Positions 1 to 7,593 of a stretch of DNA of 64,000 bases are shown here, one piece after another. The notes under the pieces are model-generated. The model saw only the letters and a program-made list of their open reading frames with translations, did no database searches and was not told the origin of the DNA. Every line of letters begins with the position of its first letter. Position 1 is the stretch's first letter. A program made the position numbers and the translations under genes. This stretch comes from Sva-07 sp963717385 (GTDB lineage Bacteria; Actinomycetota; Acidimicrobiia; Acidimicrobiales; Ilumatobacteraceae): assembly GCA_963717385.1 (NCBI GenBank), contig CAVQWE010000010.1, positions 1-64,000 of the forward strand, in the 5' to 3' direction.

Positions 1-835
1 CGAGCTTGGCGAAGCCGAACTCACCCGACGTCCACAGCACCCACTCCTCGCCGATCCGGGACAGATGGATGCCGATCAGCGCAAGGTCGAACACCGCCTC
101 TGCGACGAAGTCACGATCGCTGACCGCGTCGAGACTGTTGTCGAACGTGGCCGCGAATCCGAGGTCGGCGGCGTTGCCGACCGGGTCGATCGGCAACGAC
201 GAACCCGCCAGCGCTCCGGCCCCCAGCGGCGACACGTCGAGTCGGTCGATCGTGGCGAGCAACCGGTCGACGTCACGGGCGAACGCCCAACCATGAGCGA
301 GGAGGTGGTGCGCGAGCAGGACCGGCTGAGCGCGTTGCAGGTGGGTGTAGCCGGGGAGATAGGTGTCGCCGGCGTCGAGCGCTCGGTCGAGGAGCACCTG
401 CTGCATGCGGTGCAAGCCCCGGGCAACGTCGAGCAACTCGCGCTTGCACCACAGGCGCAAATCGGTTGCGACCTGATCATTGCGGCTGCGAGCCGTGTGG
501 AGCTTGCCACCTGCAGGCCCGGCCAACTCGGTCACTCGCCGCTCGACGGCGGTGTGAATGTCCTCGTCGCTCTCGACGAACTCGAACTCGCCGGAGTCCA
601 TCTCGACGGAGACCTGGTCGAGCGCACCAAGGACCGCATCGCGCTCGACGTCGGTGAGCAGGCCAACCCGCGCAAGTCCGCGGACGTGCGCCTTGGAACC
701 GGCAACATCGTCGCGCCACATCGTGCGGTCGAAGGGCAGGCTCACCGTGTAGGCCATCAACGCGTCGGCTGGTCCGCCGGCGAACCGTCCATGCCAGAGT
801 GTCTTGCCGTCGGGGTGGTCGTGGGTGTCGCTCAT
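1..835 (-). CDS. argH: Argininosuccinate lyase, N-terminal part (runs off the window edge)
   Basis: Last step of arginine synthesis: splits argininosuccinate into arginine and fumarate in the cytosol. The visible 278 residues give the N-terminal half of a fumarase/aspartase-superfamily lyase. SRNDQV lies near residues 117-122 and the catalytic-loop motif THLQRAQP near 164-171. The GSSxMPxKxNP signature would lie just beyond base 1. The ATG is one base past the argR stop, so it is the last visible gene of the arg operon. The gene is cut by the window, not broken. Confidence 0.95.
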   Translation of the reverse strand, partial: MSDTHDHPDGKTLWHGRFAGGPADALMAYTVSLPFDRTMWRDDVAGSKAHVRGLARVGLLTDVERDAVLGALDQVSVEMDSGEFEFVESDEDIHTAVERRVTELAGPAGGKLHTARSRNDQVATDLRLWCKRELLDVARGLHRMQQVLLDRALDAGDTYLPGYTHLQRAQPVLLAHHLLAHGWAFARDVDRLLATIDRLDVSPLGAGALAGSSLPIDPVGNAADLGFAATFDNSLDAVSDRDFVAEAVFDLALIGIHLSRIGEEWVLWTSGEFGFAKL

Positions 836-836
836 C

Positions 837-1299
837 TCAGTCCAGTCCTGCAAGATCGCGGAGGTGTGCAGCCAATGCAGCGCCATCTGTCGCGGACGCG
901 ACGCACATGAGGGTGTCATCGCCGGCCACCGTTCCCATCAGGCCCTCGACGCGACTCCGGTCGAGCGCCGACGCCACGACATGGGCACATCCTGGTGGTG
1001 TGCGCAAGATCACGATGTTGGCGGAGCACGCAACTTCGGCCACCCACTCCCCCATCACACGCCGAAGCTGATCGAGCGGAGCGAGCCGATCCGGCGCGAA
1101 CTCCGGAATCGCGTACACCGTGTTGCCACTGGGACACGCGTACCTTGATCGCACCGATGTCGTCGAGGTCGCGCGACACCGTTGCCTGGGTGGCCTCGAT
1201 GCCGTGTTCGGAGAGCAATTCGATCAGCTGCGGCTGACTGGTGACCTCGTGGTCACCGATGATCCGGCTGATCGTGGTCTGGCGCTGCACCTTGCTCAT
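837..1299 (-). CDS. argR: Arginine repressor ArgR (frameshifted in this sequence)
   Basis: Arginine-responsive repressor of arginine biosynthesis. The N-terminal winged-helix part starts MSKVQRQTTISRII. The C-terminal hexamerisation and arginine-binding part, with GTVAGDDT, lies in another frame. One extra base near 1129-1131 (a CCC run on the coding strand) separates them; the span is 3n+1 bases, and removing one C restores a normal ~153-residue ArgR. The ATG overlaps the argF stop as ATGA. The frameshift is probably a sequence error because the operators before argC and carA look intact. Confidence 0.9.
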
Positions 1300-2271
1300 G
1301 ACACATCCCCGATCGTGGTTCCGTCTGCCCTGGGCTCGGGGAACTTCGTGGACTGCAGGATTCGTGTTCCGAGGAGGAAGGCGAGCGCGCCTCGGGCGGC
1401 GTGCATTCGGTTGTGGGCCTGTTGGAACACCACCGACTGCGTGCCATCGATGACGTCGGCCGACGACTTCTATGCCGCGGTAGGCGGGAAGGCAATGCAT
1501 GAACACCGCAGCCGGATCGGCGAGCGCCATCATGTCGGCATCGACGGTGTAGCCCTCGAACTGCTGCATGCGCTCCTGCTTCTCGGCTTCCTGACCCATC
1601 GACACCCACGTGTCGGTGTGAACCGCGTGTGCGCCCTCGACCGCTTCAGCGGGACGATGGAACTGTTCCACCGACGAGGCCCCGAGCAGACCGAAGCGTT
1701 CGAGTTCGGCCGTCGGCGCCTCGAAACCCTGCGGGCAGGCGAAGCGAACGTGCATGCCGAGCATGGCCGACACTTCGGCCAGCGAGCGGGCGACGTTGTT
1801 GAAATCGCCGACGTAGGCGACCGTCTTGTCGGCCAGATCACCGAGGCATTGCTGCATGGTGAGTGCGTCGGCGAACGCCTGCAATGGATGTGAGTGATCC
1901 GAGAGCATGTTGACCACCGGCACGTCGACGACGGCCGCCATCCGGGTGACCGTGAGGTGGTCGAAGACGCGAGCGGCGATCACGGCGTGATAGCCCTCCA
2001 TCACCTTGGCCACGTCCTCGACGGGCTCGCGGGTGTCGAAACCCACCTCTTCGCCGCGGGTGTAGACCGGATGGCCACCGAGCTGAACGACCGCCATCTC
2101 CATCGAATGACGGGTGCGATTCGACGGCTTCTCGAAGATCAACGCCGCCCCCTGGCCGGCCAGCGGACTCCCCAGCGACTCGATCGGTGCTTCAGCGAGC
2201 GCCAAGATCTGGCGAACCTCGTCGACGCTGAAGTCGGTGACATCGAGCAGGTGACGTGTCGCTGCGGTCAT
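1296..2271 (-). CDS. argF: Ornithine carbamoyltransferase (frameshifted in this sequence)
   Basis: Makes citrulline from ornithine and carbamoyl phosphate. Carbamoyl-phosphate motif SNRTR is near residues 50-54, HPLQ near 128-131, and HCLPAYRG near residue 255. Just after HCLPAYRGIEV the frame breaks (near 1462-1464, one extra base). The other frame continues with the expected C-terminus and ends in a TGA that overlaps the argR ATG. The whole span is 3n+1 bases, matching a single insertion. The start overlaps the argD stop as ATGA. Confidence 0.92.
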
Positions 2272-3494
2272 TCTCCGTCACCCCCCTCGCCGAGGACGCC
2301 CGCCAATGACGCGGCGATCATGTCGACGGCTTCGTCGATCTCGTCGTCGGTCACCGTGATCGGCGGGACCAAGCGAATCGTCGACGGCGTGACCGCGTTG
2401 ACGATCAGGCCGAGACCGAGCAGATCGGCGTAGATCTCCTTGGCGTCGATGCCTTCGGCGAGTTCGACGCCGAGCATCAGGCCGCGTCCGCGCACGTCGA
2501 CGACACCGGGCACTGCTCGGAGCGCGTCGACGATGCGACGGCCCTGCCGCTCGGCGACGGCGGGTGCATCGATGCGTTGCATCTCGTCGATCACGGCGTT
2601 GACAGCGGCGGTGGCGATCGCTGTGCCCGAATAGGTGCTGCCGTGATCGCCGGGCTGGAACACCGCCGCCACGTCGGCCCGGGCCCAACAAGCGCCGACC
2701 GGCATGCCGTTGCCCATTGCCTTCGCGAGCGTGACCACGTCAGGACTGACACCGGCGTGTTCGAAGCCGAACCACTTGCCGGTGCGTGCGAAGCCCGTCT
2801 GGATCTCGTCGACCATCATGAGGGCCCCGGTCTCGTCACAGAGCTTGCGGATGCCCTGGAGGTACTCCGTGGTCGCTGGGTGTATCCCGCCCTCACCCTG
2901 GATCGGCTCGATGAGGACCGCTGCAACGGTGCCGTCGACGGCATGGCGCATTGCGTCGAGATCGCCCCATGCGACGTGCCGGAAACCGTCAGGCATCGGC
3001 GCGAACGGTTCGTGCTTTGCCGGCTGACCGGTGGCGGCAAGGGTGGCGAGTGTGCGGCCGTGGAAGCTGCCGAGTGCGCTCACGATGGTGTGGCGACCAC
3101 GCCCGCCGTGCTTGCGGGCGAGCTTGATGGCGCACTCGTTCGATTCGGCGCCGGAGTTGGTGAAGAAGATCTGCCCCCGGTGACCGGTGGCTTCGAGCAG
3201 CAGTTCGTTGATCTTGACCGCTGCCTCGGTGGCGACCGGGTTGGCGAAGAAGTTCGACACGTGCAGCAGCCGTTCGAGCTGATCGCCGACTGCTTCGGCG
3301 ACGACGGGATTCGAGTGCCCCAGCGAGACGACGGCGATTCCTGCCAGGAAGTCGAGGTAGCGCTTGCCGTCCGAGTCCCAGAGCTCGGTGCCCTTGCCGC
3401 GTTCGAACATGATTGCCGGCGGTCCGAACACCGGCATGAACGGACAGTTCGCCATCGGTGCGTGATCGAAGGCGTGCGAGTCGCTGGTGCTCAT
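2268..3494 (-). CDS. argD: Acetylornithine aminotransferase
   Basis: PLP-dependent class III transaminase that converts N-acetylglutamate semialdehyde to N-acetylornithine. The protein is 408 residues, normal for the family. SGAES (about 114-118), DEIQTG (229-234) and the PLP lysine in LAKAMGNG (about K258) are all present. It overlaps argB upstream and argF downstream by 4 bases, so it is translationally coupled within the arg operon. Confidence 0.96.
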   Translation of the reverse strand: MSTSDSHAFDHAPMANCPFMPVFGPPAIMFERGKGTELWDSDGKRYLDFLAGIAVVSLGHSNPVVAEAVGDQLERLLHVSNFFANPVATEAAVKINELLLEATGHRGQIFFTNSGAESNECAIKLARKHGGRGRHTIVSALGSFHGRTLATLAATGQPAKHEPFAPMPDGFRHVAWGDLDAMRHAVDGTVAAVLIEPIQGEGGIHPATTEYLQGIRKLCDETGALMMVDEIQTGFARTGKWFGFEHAGVSPDVVTLAKAMGNGMPVGACWARADVAAVFQPGDHGSTYSGTAIATAAVNAVIDEMQRIDAPAVAERQGRRIVDALRAVPGVVDVRGRGLMLGVELAEGIDAKEIYADLLGLGLIVNAVTPSTIRLVPPITVTDDEIDEAVDMIAASLAGVLGEGGDGE

Positions 3495-4420
3495 TCGGGG
3501 GCCCCTTCCTGGGGGTCGGTGGACGGATCGTGACGATGGTGCATCACCATCGTGCCGATGCCGGCGTCGGTGAAGATCTCGAGCAGGAGCACGTGGGCGA
3601 TCCGACCGTCGAGGATGTGGGCACGATGCACGCCGTTGCGAACCGCGTGGGTACAGCTGGCGACTTTGGGGATCATGCCGCCGGCGATCGTGCCGTCGGC
3701 GACGAGCTCGTCGAGTTCGCCGGCGGTCACCTGGCGGATCAGGCTGGCTGCATCGGCAACGTCACGACGCAGACCTTCGATGTCGGTGAGGTAGACGAGC
3801 TTCTCTGCTCCGATCGCCTCGGCGATGGCCCCGGCGACGGTGTCGGCGTTGATGTTGTAGGCCTGGCCGGTTTCGTCGCTGCCGATCGTGGCGATCACCG
3901 GGATGAACTCGTCGTCGATGAGGCCGTGGATCACCTCGGGGTTGATCTCGGTGACATCACCCACGAAGCCGAGCCTCTCGTCGCGTGCAGTCGCTCTGAT
4001 GAGGCCCGCATCGACGCCGCTGATACCAACGGCGAAGCGGCCGTGCACGTTGATTGCAGCCACCAGCTGTGGGTTGACCTGTCCCTTGAGCACCATGCGG
4101 GCGATGTCGACCGTTTCTGCGTCGGTGACCCGGAGACCGTCGACGAACTCGGGCTCTTTGCCGAGGCGTTGCATCAGCTCGGAGATCTGCGGGCCTCCGC
4201 CGTGCACCACGATCGGTCGCATGCCGACCAGACGCATCAACACGATGTCTTCGGCGAACAACGACAGAGCGTCGTGGTCGGAGGTGCCTGCGAGGGCGTT
4301 GCCGCCGTACTTGACCACCACGGTCTTGCCGGCGAAGCGACGGATGTACGGCAGGGCTTCGACGAGTACCGAGGCCTTCAGCGACGCTGCGGCGTTGTCG
4401 GTGTCGTTTGCCGTGCTCAT
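3491..4420 (-). CDS. argB: Acetylglutamate kinase
   Basis: Phosphorylates N-acetylglutamate, the usual arginine-feedback step. The protein has 309 residues. KYGGNA (about 37-42) and HGGGPQ (73-78) form the nucleotide and substrate sites, and NINADTVAG lies in the C-terminal half. The ATG is chosen because it overlaps the argC stop (ATGA), as elsewhere in this operon; upstream readthrough in the same frame has no family similarity. No argJ lies between argC and argB. Confidence 0.96.
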   Translation of the reverse strand: MSTANDTDNAAASLKASVLVEALPYIRRFAGKTVVVKYGGNALAGTSDHDALSLFAEDIVLMRLVGMRPIVVHGGGPQISELMQRLGKEPEFVDGLRVTDAETVDIARMVLKGQVNPQLVAAINVHGRFAVGISGVDAGLIRATARDERLGFVGDVTEINPEVIHGLIDDEFIPVIATIGSDETGQAYNINADTVAGAIAEAIGAEKLVYLTDIEGLRRDVADAASLIRQVTAGELDELVADGTIAGGMIPKVASCTHAVRNGVHRAHILDGRIAHVLLLEIFTDAGIGTMVMHHRHDPSTDPQEGAPE

Positions 4421-5433
4421 GGTGCAAGGCCGATCGTTGCGAGCCCGGCGGTTTCGTCGAGGCCGAGTGCGACGTTGGCTGCCTGTACTGCGCCGCCGGA
4501 TGCGCCCTTGGTGAGGTTGTCGATGGCGCACATGGTGATCACCGTGTTGGTCCGTTCGTCGTAGCGGGCCGACACATGGGCGGCGTTCGATCCGAGCACC
4601 GACTTGGTGGCGGGTGGGGTGTCGAGCACGGCGACGAACGGCTCGTCGACGTAGAACGAGCGCAGTGCGTCGCCGACCGCAGCGTCGGTGCATCCGTCGG
4701 TACCGGTGGCTGCACAGGTGGCCAGGAGGCCGCGGCTCATCGGCACGAGGTGCGGGGTGAAGATCAACTGGGCGCCGATCTCCTGCTCCATCTCGGGCGT
4801 GTGCCGATGCGACAGCAGCCCGTACGGGATCGCATTCGAATCGATGTTGGTGAACACGTTGGTGTCGGTGGGTGCTCGACCGGCCCCGGTGATCCCCGTG
4901 AGCGTGTTCACCACGATCCCGGTGGTTTCGACGAGGCCGGCCTCGACCAGTGGCCGCAGGGCCAGCGTCGCGGCGGTCACATGGCAGCCAGGGGTGGCGA
5001 CGAGTTCCGCGCCCTCCAGTTCGGCCCGGTGCAGTTCGGGCAGGCCGAACACTGCCTGCTCCAACAGACCGAGCTGGGTGTGTTCGAAGCCGTAGAACCT
5101 GGGATAGGCCGCCGGATCCTTGAGGCGGAACGCAGCCGAGAGATCGACGACGCATCCGACGTTGCCGACCAGCGAGGGTGCGAGCTCCATCGAGGCGTCG
5201 TGGGGAAGGCCGAGGAACACGAGGTCGAGCCCATCGAGCGCCGCTGCATCGAATTCGGAGAACACCAGGTCGGGGTACGCCACCTGCAGCGACGGGTAGA
5301 GATCAGCCGCTCGGCGACCGGCCATGGTGTCGCCGGTGGCGAGGACGACCTCGAAATCCGGATGTTGTGCTGCGATCCGCAGCAGTTCTGCGCCGGTGTA
5401 CCCCGACGCTCCGACGATCCCAACCGCTGTCAT
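4417..5433 (-). CDS. argC: N-acetyl-gamma-glutamyl-phosphate reductase
   Basis: NADPH-dependent reductase, third step of arginine synthesis and first gene of the operon. GASGYTG (residues 8-14) is the dinucleotide loop and the catalytic cysteine is in PGCH (about C150). An in-frame ATG at 5448 would add five residues. The ATG at 5433 is preferred because a TAnnnT hexamer (TATGGT) ends 6 bases before it, and the ARG box core (5434-5447) then lies directly upstream rather than inside the gene. Confidence 0.95.
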   Translation of the reverse strand: MTAVGIVGASGYTGAELLRIAAQHPDFEVVLATGDTMAGRRAADLYPSLQVAYPDLVFSEFDAAALDGLDLVFLGLPHDASMELAPSLVGNVGCVVDLSAAFRLKDPAAYPRFYGFEHTQLGLLEQAVFGLPELHRAELEGAELVATPGCHVTAATLALRPLVEAGLVETTGIVVNTLTGITGAGRAPTDTNVFTNIDSNAIPYGLLSHRHTPEMEQEIGAQLIFTPHLVPMSRGLLATCAATGTDGCTDAAVGDALRSFYVDEPFVAVLDTPPATKSVLGSNAAHVSARYDERTNTVITMCAIDNLTKGASGGAVQAANVALGLDETAGLATIGLAP

Positions 5434-5467
5434 TGCATGACCATACATGATGACGCATGTTCATCCA
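5434..5467 (-). promoter_or_regulatory. Tandem ARG boxes (ArgR operator) over the argC promoter
   Basis: Two imperfect palindromes fit the ArgR core TGCAT-RWWY-ATGCA: TGCATGACCATACA at 5434-5447 (12 of 14 positions) and CGCATGTTCATCCA at 5454-5467 (12 of 14). Their cores are exactly 20 bp apart, close to the two-turn spacing of paired ARG boxes. The first covers the putative -10 hexamer TATGGT on the minus strand, so bound ArgR would block the promoter. Confidence 0.8.
5440..5445 (-). promoter_or_regulatory. Putative leaderless -10 hexamer of argC
   Basis: TATGGT on the minus strand ends 6 bases before the ATG at 5433. It lies inside ARG box 1. Confidence 0.5.
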
Positions 5468-5549
5468 ACGTTCTTCCGTTGCGAGGCGTCTGCGCCCTGA
5501 CACCGTTCGCGGAGGCTCATCGCTCGGCCTTGCTGGCAGACTGGTGACG

Positions 5550-6119
5550 ATGATTCCCGGGACGCCGCCCACCAAGGGACGCCTCCTCGTGGCGACACCG
5601 CCGCTCGAGGACGCGAACTTCGACCGCACGGTCATCTTCATGCTCGAACACCACGATGATGGCGCTGTCGGCGTCGTGATCAACCGGCCGAGCTACGAAG
5701 CACTCGACGAGCCGCTCGATCGATGGATCGAATTGCAGTCCGTACCGTCGTCGGTGTTCACCGGTGGCCCCGTGGAGGAATCGGCGTTGATCGCACTCGC
5801 CGAGACCAAGCGCCCCCTCAGCGACGAGGACGAGTACCTGTCCCCCATCGTCGGCACCATCGCGTCGGCCGACCTCACCGCCGACCCTGCGCTGGTGGCT
5901 GCCGAGGTGCACGGGGTCCGTGTCTTTCGTGGCTACGCCGGCTGGGGCCCCGGCCAACTCGAGGGCGAGATCGAGGCGGGCGCCTGGCTGGTGCTCGACT
6001 CCGAGGTGGGCGACGTGTTCTCGAACGCTCCCGACGAACTGTGGCGCACCGTGCTGCGCCGCCAGCCGGGTCGGCTCGCCTGGCTCGCCGACGCTCCGGA
6101 CGACCTCAGCGCCAACTGA
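5550..6119 (+). CDS. YqgE/AlgH family protein (DUF179)
   Basis: Conserved protein of unknown biochemical role; the family sits beside ruvX in many bacteria but here lies beside argC. The 189 residues closely follow the family pattern: GRLLVATP at the N-terminus, GVVINRP near residue 45, FTGGPV, then GYAGWGPGQLEGEI and a C-terminal LRRQPGRL. The start MIPGTPP is preferred over an in-frame ATG 31 codons upstream because family members begin shortly before GRLLVATP. It is divergent from argC. Confidence 0.88.
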   Translation: MIPGTPPTKGRLLVATPPLEDANFDRTVIFMLEHHDDGAVGVVINRPSYEALDEPLDRWIELQSVPSSVFTGGPVEESALIALAETKRPLSDEDEYLSPIVGTIASADLTADPALVAAEVHGVRVFRGYAGWGPGQLEGEIEAGAWLVLDSEVGDVFSNAPDELWRTVLRRQPGRLAWLADAPDDLSAN

Positions 6120-6139
6120 CTCGCGCCCGCCGAACCCGG

Positions 6140-6182
6140 CGACCGATGAGCGAAGCAGGTCCCCCAGTGCGGTTCGCTCATC
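6140..6182. repeat. Palindromic hairpin repeat, copy 1
   Basis: Arms GATGAGCGAA (6145-6154) and TTCGCTCATC (6173-6182) are a perfect 10-bp inverted repeat with an 18-base loop. A diverged copy lies 61 bp downstream. The pair resembles a REP/BIME-type element between yqgE and a GNAT gene. Confidence 0.8.
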
Positions 6183-6200
6183 ACCTTGGGCGTCCCTCCC

Positions 6201-6243
6201 CGACCGATGAGCGAAGCGAGTCACCTGGTGCGGTTCGCTCATC
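6201..6243. repeat. Palindromic hairpin repeat, copy 2
   Basis: Same arms as copy 1, GATGAGCGAA (6206-6215) and TTCGCTCATC (6234-6243). The loop differs by several substitutions while arms and loop edges are conserved, as expected if the hairpin is what is maintained or copied. Confidence 0.8.
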
Positions 6244-6265
6244 GCTTCGGGGCGTGCTGGACTGC

Positions 6266-6832
6266 ATGGCGATGTTCACGTTCCGACGGTTGACGCGCGA
6301 CGACTTCGAGTTGCTCGCCCAGTGGCTTGCCGAGCCGCACGTGCACGAATGGTGGGATCACGAGCACACCCCGGAGGCACTCGACCGCGACTTCGGTCCG
6401 ACCGCAGACGGCGACGAGCCGGCCGAGGACTACCTCGCCCTCCTCGACGGAGAACCGGTCGGAGTCGTGCAGTACTGCCACTTCGTCGACTACCCCGACT
6501 ACGTCGAGGAGATGGCCGATGTCTCTCCGGTCACCGAGGGTGCGGTGTCGATCGACTATCTGATCGGCGACCCGGCCCAGGTGGGTCGGGGCGTCGGAAC
6601 CTCGATGATCGCTGCGTTCGTCGAACGCACCTGGGTGGAAGATCCGCTGGCCACGCACATCGTCGTTCCGGTGAACTCGGCCAACGAACGGTCGTGGCGC
6701 GCGCTGATCAGCGCCGGCTTTCGCCTCGTCACCCGCGGCAATCTCGAACCCGACAACCCACGTCACGATCCGATGCACGAGATTCTCCGCATCGACCGCC
6801 CCGGTGAACTCGACGGCCCGGAGGGGTCGTAG
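6266..6832 (+). CDS. GNAT family N-acetyltransferase (AAC(6')-like)
   Basis: The 188-residue protein has the acetyl-CoA binding stretch QVGRGVGTSMI near residues 108-118 and the late motif NSANERSWRALISAGF, typical of the aminoglycoside 6'-acetyltransferase/ribosomal-protein acetyltransferase branch of GNAT. The substrate cannot be told from sequence. The first ATG of MAMFTFRRL is used; a second in-frame ATG is two codons later. Its TAG stop overlaps the putative promoter of the next gene. Confidence 0.82.
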   Translation: MAMFTFRRLTRDDFELLAQWLAEPHVHEWWDHEHTPEALDRDFGPTADGDEPAEDYLALLDGEPVGVVQYCHFVDYPDYVEEMADVSPVTEGAVSIDYLIGDPAQVGRGVGTSMIAAFVERTWVEDPLATHIVVPVNSANERSWRALISAGFRLVTRGNLEPDNPRHDPMHEILRIDRPGELDGPEGS

Positions 6833-6835
6833 CGT
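6830..6835 (+). promoter_or_regulatory. Putative leaderless -10 hexamer
   Basis: TAGCGT, 7 bases before the ATG at 6843. Its TAG is also the stop codon of the GNAT gene. Confidence 0.5.
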
Positions 6836-6842
6836 GCGCACG

Positions 6843-7217
6843 ATGGCCGACGACACCGCTGAGCAGCCCGCCGATTGGGTCCGACCAATCGTCCACTGGG
6901 AGATCCTGGCCCGCGACCCCGAGGCGCAGAAGGCGTTCTACAGCGGTCTGTTCAATTGGCCGATCGGTGACGGGCCGATCATGAACATCCCCAGCGGGTT
7001 GGGTGGCCCCGAACCTGGCCCTGCCGGTCACATGCGCCACAGCGAGGCTCCGGGATTCGCGCTGTACATCCAGGTGCGTGACCTCGACGAATCGTTGGAA
7101 CGAGTTCCCGGCCTCGGCGGCACGGTCGTGTCGCAACCCTTCGACGTTCCCGGAGGCCCCACCATCGCAGCCATCGAAGACCCCGAAGGCAACGCGCTCG
7201 TTCTGGTTCAACAGTGA
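6843..7217 (+). CDS. VOC (glyoxalase/bleomycin-resistance) family protein
   Basis: A 124-residue single VOC module. It starts with WEILARDPEAQKAFYSGLFNW (the first beta strand and helix of the fold) and ends with AIEDPEGNALVLVQQ, the usual last metal-ligand strand. Substrate unknown. The ATG at 6843 is chosen because TAGCGT lies 7 bases upstream; an in-frame start 13 codons earlier would lie inside the GNAT gene. Confidence 0.82.
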   Translation: MADDTAEQPADWVRPIVHWEILARDPEAQKAFYSGLFNWPIGDGPIMNIPSGLGGPEPGPAGHMRHSEAPGFALYIQVRDLDESLERVPGLGGTVVSQPFDVPGGPTIAAIEDPEGNALVLVQQ

Positions 7218-7220
7218 CGT

Positions 7221-7236
7221 AGGGCTCGCGAGCCCT
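7221..7236. terminator. Perfect palindrome between convergent genes
   Basis: AGGGCTCGCGAGCCCT is a 16-bp palindrome in the 20-bp gap between two convergent stop codons. It could form a 6-bp stem with a CGCG loop on either strand. There is no T-run, so terminator function is only likely. Confidence 0.45.
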
Positions 7237-7237
7237 G

Positions 7238-7525
7238 TCAGTCGAGACCCTCGAAACGTTCGTGGTGCACGGTGTCGGAGTCGATCATCGAAACAAGCCG
7301 CACGCCGAGCGGCGACGCGTCGAGGGCAGCACCTCCGGCCGCCGCCGCGTCGGCACTTGCCCACACGGACAAGATGAGCCATCGTCCGTCGGCGTTGCGC
7401 CCACTCGTTCGTCGCAGTAGGCCTGGCTGCTGGTAGGCCACCTCCGTCTGAATCTGGGTATCGAGTTGAAGGAACGAGGTCGGCTCGACTCCCTCACGGA
7501 GGCGGAAGGTCAGGATCTCGATCAC
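7238..7525 (-). CDS. Small ABM-like (dimeric alpha/beta barrel) protein
   Basis: A 95-residue protein starting MIEILTFRLREGV, the usual first strand of antibiotic-biosynthesis-monooxygenase-like barrels, with QQPGLLRRTSGR and WLILSVWAS following the strand pattern. Function unknown. The GTG start is supported by TACGGT 6 bases upstream. It is divergent from the ATP-grasp gene. Confidence 0.65.
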   Translation of the reverse strand: MIEILTFRLREGVEPTSFLQLDTQIQTEVAYQQPGLLRRTSGRNADGRWLILSVWASADAAAAGGAALDASPLGVRLVSMIDSDTVHHERFEGLD

Positions 7526-7531
7526 GCCAGC

Positions 7532-7537
7532 ACCGTA
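7532..7537 (-). promoter_or_regulatory. Putative leaderless -10 hexamer
   Basis: TACGGT on the minus strand, 6 bases before the GTG at 7525. Confidence 0.5.
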
Positions 7538-7581
7538 GACCGCTCACCGCAACTCCGTCGTCGCCGCGCCCTCGAACCATC

Positions 7582-7587
7582 TACGGT
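7582..7587 (+). promoter_or_regulatory. Putative leaderless -10 hexamer
   Basis: TACGGT, 6 bases before the ATG at 7594. Confidence 0.5.
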
Positions 7588-7593
7588 CGGCGC

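Noticed and set aside
6140..6243. CRISPR array from the twin repeats
   Set aside because: Only two diverged units, with long palindromic arms and no constant spacers or cas genes.
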